This document shows positions 1 to 5,695 of a stretch of 6,097 bases of DNA, one piece after another. Origin of the DNA: Alphaproteobacteria bacterium (GTDB lineage Bacteria > Pseudomonadota > Alphaproteobacteria > Rhodobacterales > Rhodobacteraceae); the NCBI GenBank assembly GCA_003694465.1, contig RFKM01000122.1:1-6097 (forward strand), read 5' to 3'. Position 1 is the first letter of the stretch. Every line of letters starts with the position of its first letter. The translations under genes and the position numbers were made by a program. The notes under the pieces were generated by a model. The model was not told the origin of the DNA. It ran no database searches and saw only the letters and a program-made list of their open reading frames with translations.

Positions 1-510
1 CCCCATCTCGGCGCGCAGCACGGCGAGCAGGCGCTCGAGATCGCCCTCGGGCCTGTGCATGTCGGGCTCGGGCACCTCGACGTAATGCAGCCGCACCGCC
101 GGGTCGAGCACGATGTCGCGGGCCTCGGCGCGCTTGCGCACCACCTGTTTGTGCACCTGACTTTCGGGCGGCACGTCAAGCACCACGTCGCCAAGGATCT
201 CGGCCTGGCATCCAAGGCGCCGGCCCGGCTTCAGCCCGCGCACCCGGTCATAGCGCTCTTCGACGGCATTGACCGGCGAGAGCGCCGCCTCGGTGACGGT
301 GATGCCGTGCTTGGCATGGGTGCCGAAGCTCGGCGCCACCTGGCAGCGCGAGCAGACCCCGCGCCGGCCGCAGACCGAATCGAGATCGACCCCGAGCTGG
401 CGGGCCGCATCGAGCACCTTCGTGCCGTGTTTCACCCGCCCGCGCTTGCCCGAGGGGGTAAAGATCACCAGCGCATCGTCGCCGGGCTTTTCGCTGCTGC
501 TTTCGGTCAT
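1..510 (-). CDS. RACo-like [2Fe-2S] ferredoxin/ASKHA-domain protein (corrinoid-protein reductive activase family), N-terminal part
   Basis: Reading the minus strand from an ATG at 510 gives 170 open codons that run off the left edge, so the C-terminus is missing. Residues about 12-105 look like a plant-type [2Fe-2S] ferredoxin domain: C47-x5-C53-x2-C56 (in VCGRRGVCSRCQ) and a fourth cysteine, C101, in LGCQA. The following stretch, with VRLHYVEVPEPDMH near residues 148-161, matches the linker I recognise in RACo-type proteins. In that family a long C-terminal ASKHA ATPase domain (DUF4445) follows; it would lie outside this window. Family members reduce inactive Co(II) corrinoid proteins of methyltransferase systems in an ATP-dependent way, in the cytoplasm. 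The start is supported by a GGAGG ribosome site five bases upstream. The gene lies 84 bases downstream of mazG on the same strand. Family assignment is fairly sure; the actual corrinoid partner cannot be seen, and a full-length protein is assumed. Confidence 0.85.
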   Translation of the reverse strand, partial: MTESSSEKPGDDALVIFTPSGKRGRVKHGTKVLDAARQLGVDLDSVCGRRGVCSRCQVAPSFGTHAKHGITVTEAALSPVNAVEERYDRVRGLKPGRRLGCQAEILGDVVLDVPPESQVHKQVVRKRAEARDIVLDPAVRLHYVEVPEPDMHRPEGDLERLLAVLRAEMG

Positions 511-561
511 CGCGCCCTCCGTTTGGGCCTTTCTAGCGCGCGCTGGCGCCCCCGCAAGGCC

Positions 562-581
562 GCAGGGCGACCTTTCCCTGC
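562..581 (-). other. Weak inverted repeat in the gap between mazG and the RACo-like gene
   Basis: The 84-base gap (511-594) holds GCAGGG (562-567) and its complement CCCTGC (576-581), a six-pair stem with an eight-base loop just after the mazG stop codon. There is no T-run after it in the minus-strand direction, so it is at best a partial or factor-dependent terminator, or mRNA end protection. The rest of the gap holds the GGAGG ribosome site of the downstream gene and no promoter I can recognise, which leaves cotranscription with mazG possible. Confidence 0.25.
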
Positions 582-594
582 CGATGCGCGGCGC

Positions 595-1419
595 TCAACG
601 CGCCTTTTCGGCCGCCTTCGCCGCGTTCCAGAGCGCGTCCATCTCTTCGAGCGTGCTGTCTTCGGGGCGCTTGCCCTGGGCGGCGAGGGCGGCCTCGATG
701 GCCTCGAAGCGGCGCACGAACTTGGCATTGGCCCGGCGCAGGGCGGCCTCGGGTTCGACCCCGAGGTGACGGGCGAGATTGGCGACGACGAACAAGAGAT
801 CGCCCACCTCCTCGGCGAGGGCCTCCTCGTCGAGCCTGTCGCGCGCCTCGACCACCTCGCGCGCCTCCTCGGCGATCTTGTCGATCACCGCGCCGGCTTC
901 GGGCCAGTCGAACCCCACCCGCGCGGCGCGCTTTTGCAGCTTGTAGGCGCGCAGAAGCGCCGGCAGGCCAAGGGCGACGCCGTCGAGCACCCCGTGCTGG
1001 GCGCGTTCGGCACGTTCGGCGGCCTTGATCGCCTCCCAGTTCTCGGTCTGCGCCCCGGCGCTGTCGATCCCGGCCTGATCGCCGAAAACATGCGGATGGC
1101 GGGCGACCATCTTGTCGGCCATGCCGCGCGCCACGTCGTGAAAGGTAAAGAGCCCCTGCTCCTCGGCCATGCGGGCATGGAACACCGCCTGGAAGAGCAG
1201 ATCGCCCAGCTCGCCCTTCAGCTCGTCCCAGGCCTCGCGCTCGATCGCGTCGGCCACCTCGTAGGCTTCCTCGATCGTGTAGGGGGCGATGGAGGCGAAG
1301 GTCTGCTCGATGTCCCACGGGCAGCCGGTGTCGGGGTCGCGCAGGCGGGCCATGATCTCGACAAGGCGCTCGATGCCGCCGGTCTTGTCGTGGACGATCT
1401 CGTCGGACGTTTTCGCCAT
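595..1419 (-). CDS. mazG: Nucleoside triphosphate pyrophosphohydrolase MazG
   Basis: This 274-residue protein has the two tandem MazG domains of the long bacterial form and is close to the usual length for the family. The first domain carries GCPWD at residues 32-36, then YTIEEAYE with E50, E51 and E54, followed by E70-x2-D73 (GELGDLLFQ); this is the EExxE...ExxD magnesium-binding set. The second repeats it with E184, E185, E188 and E204-x2-D207 (EEVGDLLF). The NWE-x-IKA-x-ER segment near 127-136 lies between them. MazG enzymes hydrolyse nucleoside triphosphates to monophosphates and pyrophosphate, removing abnormal nucleotides, and in E. coli also lower (p)ppGpp. It acts in the cytoplasm. 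The ATG at 1419 has a weak AAGG ribosome site about six bases upstream and gives the expected N-terminus. The gene is divergent from the amidohydrolase and co-directional with the RACo-like gene. No mazEF-type toxin-antitoxin gene is adjacent. Confidence 0.95.
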   Translation of the reverse strand: MAKTSDEIVHDKTGGIERLVEIMARLRDPDTGCPWDIEQTFASIAPYTIEEAYEVADAIEREAWDELKGELGDLLFQAVFHARMAEEQGLFTFHDVARGMADKMVARHPHVFGDQAGIDSAGAQTENWEAIKAAERAERAQHGVLDGVALGLPALLRAYKLQKRAARVGFDWPEAGAVIDKIAEEAREVVEARDRLDEEALAEEVGDLLFVVANLARHLGVEPEAALRRANAKFVRRFEAIEAALAAQGKRPEDSTLEEMDALWNAAKAAEKAR

Positions 1420-1485
1420 TGCGCCTTGCCTCGTTTCGCGGAACTCTCATCACCCGATACCAGAGGCCGAGGAAAGCGAAAACCC
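1420..1485. promoter_or_regulatory. Divergent intergenic region between mazG and the M20D amidohydrolase gene
   Basis: These 66 bases separate the start codons of two oppositely transcribed genes, so promoters for both should lie here or just inside the coding ends. On the plus strand GAGGA at 1469-1473 is the likely ribosome site for the amidohydrolase, although its 12-base distance to the ATG is long. I find no convincing -35/-10 pair on either strand and no palindromic operator. The call rests on gene arrangement, not on motifs. Confidence 0.4.
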
Positions 1486-2646
1486 ATGCCCATCGTCAAC
1501 CGCATCGGCGATTTCGCCGAGGAGATGAAACGCTGGCGGCGCTGGCTCCATGCCCACCCGGAGCTGAAGCTCGACTGCCACGAAACCGCCCGCTTCGTGG
1601 CCGAGAAGCTGCGCGCCTTCGGGGTGGACGAGATCAGCGAGGGCATCGCCCAAAGCGGCCTCGTGGCGATCATCGAGGGGCGGGGAGACGGGCCGACCAT
1701 CGGCTTGCGCGCCGACATGGACGCCCTGCCGATGGACGAGCAGACGGGCCTGCCGCACGCCTCGACGGTGCCGGGGCGGATGCATGCCTGCGGCCATGAC
1801 GGCCATACCACCATGCTTCTGGGCGCGGCGCGCTATCTTGCCGAAACGCGGAACTTTTCCGGCCGGGTGGCGCTGATCTTCCAGCCCGCCGAAGAGGATA
1901 TCGGCGGCGGGCGGATCATGGTCGAAGAGGGGATCATGGAGCGCTTCGGCATTTCCGAGGTCTATGCCCTGCACAACGCCCCGGGCCTTGCCCCCGGCGC
2001 CTTTTCGACTGCCCCCGGCCCGATCATGGCGGCGGTGGATACCTTCCGCATCCATATCGCCGGCAAGGGCGGCCACGGCGCCTATCCGCACGAGGCGATC
2101 GACCCGATCCCGCCGGCCCTCGCCATCGCCCAGGCGCTGCCGACCATCGTCAGCCGCAACGCCCCGGCGCGCGACGATCTGGTGATCTCGGTGACGATGC
2201 TGAACGCCGGCAGCGCCGACAACGTGATCCCCGCCACCGCCTTCGTCGGCGGCACGGTGCGCACCTTCGCGCCCGAGCTGCGCGACCTTGTCGAGCGGCG
2301 CATGGGCGAGATCGTCGCCGGAACGGCCGCCGCCTTCGGGGTGCGGGCCGAGCTTGACTACGAGCGCGGCTACCCGCCGACGGTCAACGATGCCGGTGCC
2401 GTCGAGAAGGCGGCGCGAGTTGCCGCCGAGGTGGCTGGGGCCGAGGCCGTCGACACGCACCGCCCCCGCGAGATGGGGGCGGAGGATTTTTCCTACATGC
2501 TCGCCGCACGCCCCGGCGCCTTCCTGTTCATCGGCAATGGCGAAGGGCCGGGGGTGCACCACCCCGAATACGACTTCAACGACGAGATCGCGCCGGTGGG
2601 GGCGAGCTTCTTCGCCCGCCTTGTCGAGACGCTGAACCCGGTGTAG
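1486..2646 (+). CDS. M20D family metallo-amidohydrolase (aminoacylase/hippurate hydrolase-like)
   Basis: This 386-residue cytoplasmic enzyme has the length and layout of peptidase family M20D: a catalytic domain with an inserted dimerisation/lid domain. Early motifs are RWLHAHPEL (19-27) and GLRADMDALP (73-82). The dimetal ligands can be seen: C102 and H104 in HACGHDGH, E137 in QPAEE with E136 as the probable general base, H163 in YALHN, and H358 in VHHPEYDFND. The lid begins near FRIHIAGKGGHGAYPH around residues 187-202. Family members cleave N-acyl amino acids, hippurate, indole-acetyl-amino acids or p-aminobenzoyl-glutamate; the sequence alone does not fix the substrate, so no gene symbol is given. 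The ATG at 1486 gives the normal family N-terminus, although the frame stays open far upstream as an artefact antisense to mazG. It ends in TAG, unlike the TGA stops of the other complete genes here. The agmatinase gene follows after 33 bases, probably in one operon. Confidence 0.9.
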   Translation: MPIVNRIGDFAEEMKRWRRWLHAHPELKLDCHETARFVAEKLRAFGVDEISEGIAQSGLVAIIEGRGDGPTIGLRADMDALPMDEQTGLPHASTVPGRMHACGHDGHTTMLLGAARYLAETRNFSGRVALIFQPAEEDIGGGRIMVEEGIMERFGISEVYALHNAPGLAPGAFSTAPGPIMAAVDTFRIHIAGKGGHGAYPHEAIDPIPPALAIAQALPTIVSRNAPARDDLVISVTMLNAGSADNVIPATAFVGGTVRTFAPELRDLVERRMGEIVAGTAAAFGVRAELDYERGYPPTVNDAGAVEKAARVAAEVAGAEAVDTHRPREMGAEDFSYMLAARPGAFLFIGNGEGPGVHHPEYDFNDEIAPVGASFFARLVETLNPV

Positions 2647-2679
2647 GCCGGGCGGCGCAGCAGCCGGAAGGAGAAAGCC

Positions 2680-3639
2680 ATGGCTCTGGAAGACGCGAAA
2701 AATCAGGTCGATACCGCCATCACCCGCGCCGGCATGAAGGGGCCGAGCTTCGAGAACACCTTTTCGGGCCTGCCCACCTTCCTGCGCCGGACCTTCACCA
2801 AGGATCTGTCGGGCGCCGACATCTGCATCACCGGCGCGCCCTTCGATCAGGCGGTGACGAACCGGCCCGGCACCCGCCTCGGCCCGCGGGCGATCCGCGA
2901 GGCCAGCGCCCTGCAAAGCCCCGACGCCCCCTATGGCTGGGGCTATGACGTGATGAGCGAATTTGCCATCGCCGATTACGGCGACATGGCCTTTGACTAT
3001 GCCGCGCCCGCCGATTTTCCCCGCCTGCTCGAGGCGCATGTCGCCGGCATTCTCGAACAGGACTGCGCGGTGGTGACGCTGGGGGGCGATCACTCGATCA
3101 CCCTGCCGATCCTGCGCGCGCATGTGAAAAGGCACGGGCCGCTGGCGCTGATCCAGTTCGACGCCCATACCGACAGCTGGCCCGACGACGACCCGGCGCG
3201 CGTCGATCATGGCACCTTCGTCTACAAGGCGGTGAAGGAGGGGCTCCTGCGCGTCGAGAACTCGATTCAGATCGGCATCCGCACCACCAATGACGACCCG
3301 CTCGGCATTTCCATCGTCGATGCCGCCGAGGTGCACCGGATCGGCCCCGAGGCGGTGGCCGACCGGATTCGCGAAACCGTGGGCGATGCGCCGGCCTATC
3401 TGAGCTTCGACATCGACGGGCTCGACCCGGCCTATGCCCCCGGCACCGGCACGCCGGTCTGGGGCGGGCTGAGCACGGCGCAGGCGGCAGCGATCCTGCG
3501 CGCGATCGCCGGGGTGAACCTCGTGGGCGGCGACGTGGTCGAGGTGAGCCCGCCGTTCGACAGCGCCGGGATCACCGCCGTTGCCGCCGCCCACGTGGCA
3601 ACGGAACTGCTCTGCCTGTGGGGCTGGACGCGGCGCTGA
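2680..3639 (+). CDS. speB: Agmatinase-family ureohydrolase
   Basis: This 319-residue protein belongs to the arginase/agmatinase superfamily of dimanganese hydrolases. All six expected metal ligands are present: H138 (GGDHS), D161, H163 and D165 (DAHTD), and D244 and D246 (SFDIDGLDP), followed by the AYAPGTGTPVWGG loop typical of agmatinases. GTRLGPRAIREAS near 64-76 is the usual N-terminal substrate-loop motif. Agmatinase splits agmatine into putrescine and urea in the cytoplasm, the last step of the arginine decarboxylase route to polyamines. Related enzymes act on guanidinobutyrate, guanidinopropionate or formiminoglutamate, and the family members cannot be separated safely by eye, so speB is the most likely name but not certain. 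The ATG at 2680 has a strong AAGGAG ribosome site six bases upstream. The gene follows the M20D amidohydrolase by 33 bases and converges with the small exported protein gene. Confidence 0.9.
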   Translation: MALEDAKNQVDTAITRAGMKGPSFENTFSGLPTFLRRTFTKDLSGADICITGAPFDQAVTNRPGTRLGPRAIREASALQSPDAPYGWGYDVMSEFAIADYGDMAFDYAAPADFPRLLEAHVAGILEQDCAVVTLGGDHSITLPILRAHVKRHGPLALIQFDAHTDSWPDDDPARVDHGTFVYKAVKEGLLRVENSIQIGIRTTNDDPLGISIVDAAEVHRIGPEAVADRIRETVGDAPAYLSFDIDGLDPAYAPGTGTPVWGGLSTAQAAAILRAIAGVNLVGGDVVEVSPPFDSAGITAVAAAHVATELLCLWGWTRR

Positions 3640-3664
3640 GGCCGGAGGGCAGCGGCGCGCCCGG

Positions 3665-4060
3665 TCAGTCGCCGCCCGCCGGCGTTGGCCCTTCCGTGTC
3701 TGCCCCCTGATCGCAGGAAATCCAGTCGGCCACGAAGCCGTCGCGGATCACGTAAAGGCCGAAGGGGTGCTTCATCAGCATGATCCGCGCTTGGGTAACG
3801 GCGCCCTCGACGGTGCAGCGCGCGTCGAAGAGCGTGGCCGCCATGCCCCGCACCTCGACCGGCGCCGAGAGGGCGCAGACCGTCCCGACGCTGGTCAGCC
3901 GCGCGCCGGAGACCTCGAGCGCGCCGCCCGCTTCGCCAACGCGCCGGCAGTCCCAGCCCATCGCCCAGTCGGAATTGGGCCGATAGAGCCCGTCATAGGG
4001 GCCGGCGCCGGCAGGCAGGGCCAGCAGGGCGAGAAGGGCGGCAGGAAGCAGGCGCGACAT
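3665..4060 (-). CDS. Small exported protein of unknown function with four cysteines
   Basis: Reading the minus strand from the ATG at 4060 gives 131 residues. Residues 1-20 (MSRLLPAALLALLALPAGAG) form a clear Sec-type signal peptide: a short basic start, a leucine/alanine core and a probable cleavage site after AGA or AGAG, with no lipobox cysteine. The mature part of about 111 residues begins PYDGLYRPNSDWAMGWDC and contains C38, C62, C82 and C116, which would suit two disulfides in the periplasm. It ends in an acidic, Pro/Gly-rich tail. I do not recognise a named domain. The start is supported by the signal peptide and by GGAAAGG upstream; the frame runs on upstream only as an artefact antisense to DUF1499 and prfA. 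It converges with the agmatinase gene, leaving 25 bases between stops, and is divergent from the DUF1499 gene. The gene is likely real; its function is unknown. Confidence 0.75.
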   Translation of the reverse strand: MSRLLPAALLALLALPAGAGPYDGLYRPNSDWAMGWDCRRVGEAGGALEVSGARLTSVGTVCALSAPVEVRGMAATLFDARCTVEGAVTQARIMLMKHPFGLYVIRDGFVADWISCDQGADTEGPTPAGGD

Positions 4061-4076
4061 CGTGACCTTTCCGGGC

Positions 4077-4105
4077 TTGATCCGGGGTGCGGGTTCCAGT
4101 CTAAC
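4077..4105 (+). promoter_or_regulatory. Candidate sigma-70-type promoter for the DUF1499 gene
   Basis: In the 69-base divergent gap 4061-4129, TTGATC (4077-4082) and TCTAAC (4100-4105) are separated by 17 bases. Each matches four of six positions of the -35 and -10 consensus, and the spacing is ideal. Transcription would begin around 4112, leaving a short leader that carries the GGAG ribosome site at 4120-4123. This is motif reading only, and chance matches of this quality occur. The promoter for the opposite gene should also lie in this gap, but I could not identify it. Confidence 0.4.
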
Positions 4106-4129
4106 CATCCCCGTTGCCCGGAGAAAGCC

Positions 4130-4549
4130 ATGACCCTTCTGAAGATCGCCCTCGTCCTGCTCGCCTTCGTCGCCCTCGCCGGCCTCTGGGTGCGCCTCGC
4201 GCCGCTGCCGGCCGAGCGCCTCACGGCCCGCCCCGGGCCGATGGAGCCGGGGGTGCATCCGCTGACCGGCGGGGTGAAGGTGGTGCGCCCGCTCGCCGAC
4301 CTGCCCGAGGGCGCGTTCGAGCGCCTCTGCGCCATCGCCGCCGCAACGCCGCGCACCCGGCAGGTGGGCGAGGATCCGTGCGCCTTCGTCACCCGCTCGC
4401 GGCTCTGGGGCTTTCCCGATATCGCGGTGATCTGGGTGCAGGACGGCAACCTGCACATCCATTCCCACCTCGTGTTCGGCCGCTCCGACCTTGGCGTCAA
4501 CGCCGCCCGCGTCGCCCGCTGGCTCGACCGGCTCGAGGCCGGGAGCTGA
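4130..4549 (+). CDS. DUF1499 domain protein with N-terminal membrane anchor
   Basis: This 139-residue protein starts with a single hydrophobic segment, about residues 4-21, preceded by little charge. It is probably an inner-membrane anchor or uncleaved signal, placing the rest in the periplasm. The remainder fits DUF1499: RSRLWGFPD at 89-97, the beta-rich IAVIWVQDGNLHIHSHLV at 98-115, then GRSDLGVNAARVARWL at 117-132, which is the family's hallmark ending. The molecular function of DUF1499 is not established. C67 and C84 could pair if exported. The ATG at 4130 has GGAG six bases upstream and directly precedes the hydrophobic segment; the longer open frame upstream is an artefact. It is divergent from the exported four-cysteine protein gene and lies 72 bases before prfA on the same strand, so read-through into prfA is possible. 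Confidence 0.85.
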   Translation: MTLLKIALVLLAFVALAGLWVRLAPLPAERLTARPGPMEPGVHPLTGGVKVVRPLADLPEGAFERLCAIAAATPRTRQVGEDPCAFVTRSRLWGFPDIAVIWVQDGNLHIHSHLVFGRSDLGVNAARVARWLDRLEAGS

Positions 4550-4564
4550 CGCGGCCGAGGGCCG

Positions 4565-4602
4565 GCGGGCGGCGCAGGGCATCCGTCCATCCTGCCGCCC
4601 GC
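4565..4602 (+). other. Strong bulged hairpin in the prfA leader
   Basis: The 72-base gap after the DUF1499 gene holds a near-perfect inverted repeat. The left arm at 4565-4578 pairs with the right arm CCTGCCGCCCGC (4591-4602) over twelve pairs, almost all G-C, with a two-base bulge in the left arm and a twelve-base loop. No T-run follows, so it is not a canonical intrinsic terminator. It ends nine bases before the GGAG ribosome site of prfA. It may end or stabilise the upstream message, or act as an mRNA leader structure. The pairing is seen directly; the role is inference. Confidence 0.45.
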
Positions 4603-4610
4603 ACTTGACC

Positions 4611-4614
4611 GGAG
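4611..4614 (+). promoter_or_regulatory. Ribosome binding site GGAG that favours the upstream prfA start
   Basis: GGAG lies seven bases before the ATG at 4622, a normal spacing. The next in-frame ATG at 4640, where related RF1 proteins begin (MVP...), has only AGG three bases upstream, too close to be a good site. The ribosome site therefore argues for 4622, whereas family length argues for 4640. Confidence 0.5.
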
Positions 4615-4621
4615 CGGTCCG

Positions 4622-5695
4622 ATGGGCCACCTCAGGCCCATGGTTCCTGTCGACAAGCTCACCGCCATCACCGAGCGGTTCGAATATCTCGAGGCCCGGA
4701 TGGGCGAAGGCCTCTCGGGCGAGGAGTTCGCACGGGTGGGGCGGGAATATGCCCAGCTCAAGCCGGTGGTCGAGCAGATCCGGGCCTATCTGCGCCTGCA
4801 GGGCGACATTGCCGCCGCCGAGGCGATGCTGGACGATGCGGAAATGGCCGACCTCGCCCGCGAAGAGCTCGAGGCCCTGCGTGCCCGCCTGCCCGAGGCC
4901 GAACATGCGATGCGCCTTGCGCTGCTGCCCCGCGACGAGGCCGACAGCCGCCCGGCGATGCTCGAGATCCGCCCCGGCACCGGCGGCGAGGAGGCGGCGC
5001 TCTTTGCCGGCGATCTTCTGCGCATGTACCAGCGCTTCGCCGAGCGGCAGGGCTGGCGCTTCGAAATCCTCGAGGAGCAACCGAGCGAGCTGGGCGGGGT
5101 GCGCGAGGTGGTGGCGCGGATCAGCGGCGAGAATGTCTTTGCCCGCCTCAAGTATGAAAGCGGCGTGCACCGGGTGCAGCGCGTGCCCGAAACCGAATCG
5201 GGCGGGCGCATCCATACCTCGGCGGCCACGGTGGCGGTGCTGCCCGAGGCCGAGGATGTCGATGTCCGAATCGACCCGAACGACATCCGCATCGACACGA
5301 TGCGCGCCTCGGGGGCCGGGGGGCAGCACGTCAACACCACCGATTCGGCGGTGCGCATCACCCACCTGCCCACCGGCATCGTCGTGACCAGTTCGGAAAA
5401 GTCCCAGCACCGCAACCGCGAGATTGCCATGCAGGTGCTGAAAACCCGCCTTTACGATCTCGAACGCCGCAAGGCCGACGCGGCGCGGGCGGCAGAGCGG
5501 CGCGGGCAGGTGGGCGGCGGCGACCGTTCCGAGCGGATCCGCACCTACAACTTCCCGCAGGGGCGGATGACCGATCATCGCATCGGGCTGACGCTTTACC
5601 GGCTGGGAGAAATCATGGCCGGCGATCTCGACGAGGTGATCGACGCGCTGACCGAGGCCGATCAGGCCGCGCAACTGGCGGAGATGGACGCATGA
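4622..5695 (+). CDS. prfA: Peptide chain release factor 1 (RF1)
   Basis: RF1 recognises UAA and UAG stop codons on the ribosome and triggers release of the finished protein. From 4622 the protein has 357 residues; from the alternative ATG at 4640 it has 351, the length I know for Rhodobacter RF1, which begins MVP as this one does from 4640. An alpha-helical N-terminal domain is followed by [21 protein letters not shown], the codon-recognition PxT motif as P189-E190-T191 (VPETES), [14 protein letters not shown], and the catalytic GGQ at 233-235 ([15 protein letters not shown]). [19 protein letters not shown] and [14 protein letters not shown] complete the conserved core. The PxT form and the overall pattern mark RF1, not RF2, which has SPF. 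Q235 is the residue methylated by PrmC. The stop TGA overlaps the prmC ATG, implying translational coupling. The stop itself is one read by RF2. Confidence 0.97.
   Translation: MGHLRPMVPVDKLTAITERFEYLEARMGEGLSGEEFARVGREYAQLKPVVEQIRAYLRLQGDIAAAEAMLDDAEMADLAREELEALRARLPEAEHAMRLALLPRDEADSRPAMLEIRPGTGGEEAALFAGDLLRMYQRFAERQGWRFEILEEQPSELGGVREVVARISGENVFARLKYESGVHRVQRVPETESGGRIHTSAATVAVLPEAEDVDVRIDPNDIRIDTMRASGAGGQHVNTTDSAVRITHLPTGIVVTSSEKSQHRNREIAMQVLKTRLYDLERRKADAARAAERRGQVGGGDRSERIRTYNFPQGRMTDHRIGLTLYRLGEIMAGDLDEVIDALTEADQAAQLAEMDA

Noticed and set aside
533..1453. 306-codon minus-strand frame overlapping mazG
   Set aside because: It is in a different frame from the true mazG, is arginine-rich without motifs, and cannot coexist with the clear MazG domains.
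55..1485. Long upstream extension of the amidohydrolase reading frame, to a total of 863 codons
   Set aside because: The extension lies antisense to mazG and the RACo-like gene, is rich in Arg/Gly/Leu/His without recognisable motifs, and the M20D family N-terminus begins at 1486 after a ribosome site. It is an artefact of high GC content.
1420..1485. Specific -35/-10 boxes on either strand between mazG and the amidohydrolase, such as TATCGG on the minus strand
   Set aside because: No pair matched both boxes with acceptable spacing, so only the region is reported.
1450..3594. 714-codon open frame on the minus strand opposite the amidohydrolase and agmatinase genes
   Set aside because: It shows low-complexity Arg/Gly/His/Ala composition with no domain motifs and mirrors two genes with intact catalytic residues, so it is a shadow frame caused by few stop codons in GC-rich DNA.
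3640..3664. GGGC...GCCC repeat and GGCGCGCC palindrome between the convergent agmatinase and exported-protein genes as a bidirectional terminator
   Set aside because: The stem is only four pairs (3647-3650 with 3659-3662) with no T-run on either strand; such short repeats are expected by chance at this GC content.
4605..4610. TTGACC as a -35 box for a promoter directly before prfA
   Set aside because: The matching -10 position around 4628-4633 (CACCTC) is poor, and transcription would start inside the first codons, removing the ribosome site.
4061..5674. Minus-strand open frame extending upstream of the exported four-cysteine protein, opposite DUF1499 and prfA
   Set aside because: The signal peptide at 4060 marks the true start; the upstream part is antisense to well supported genes and has no motifs.
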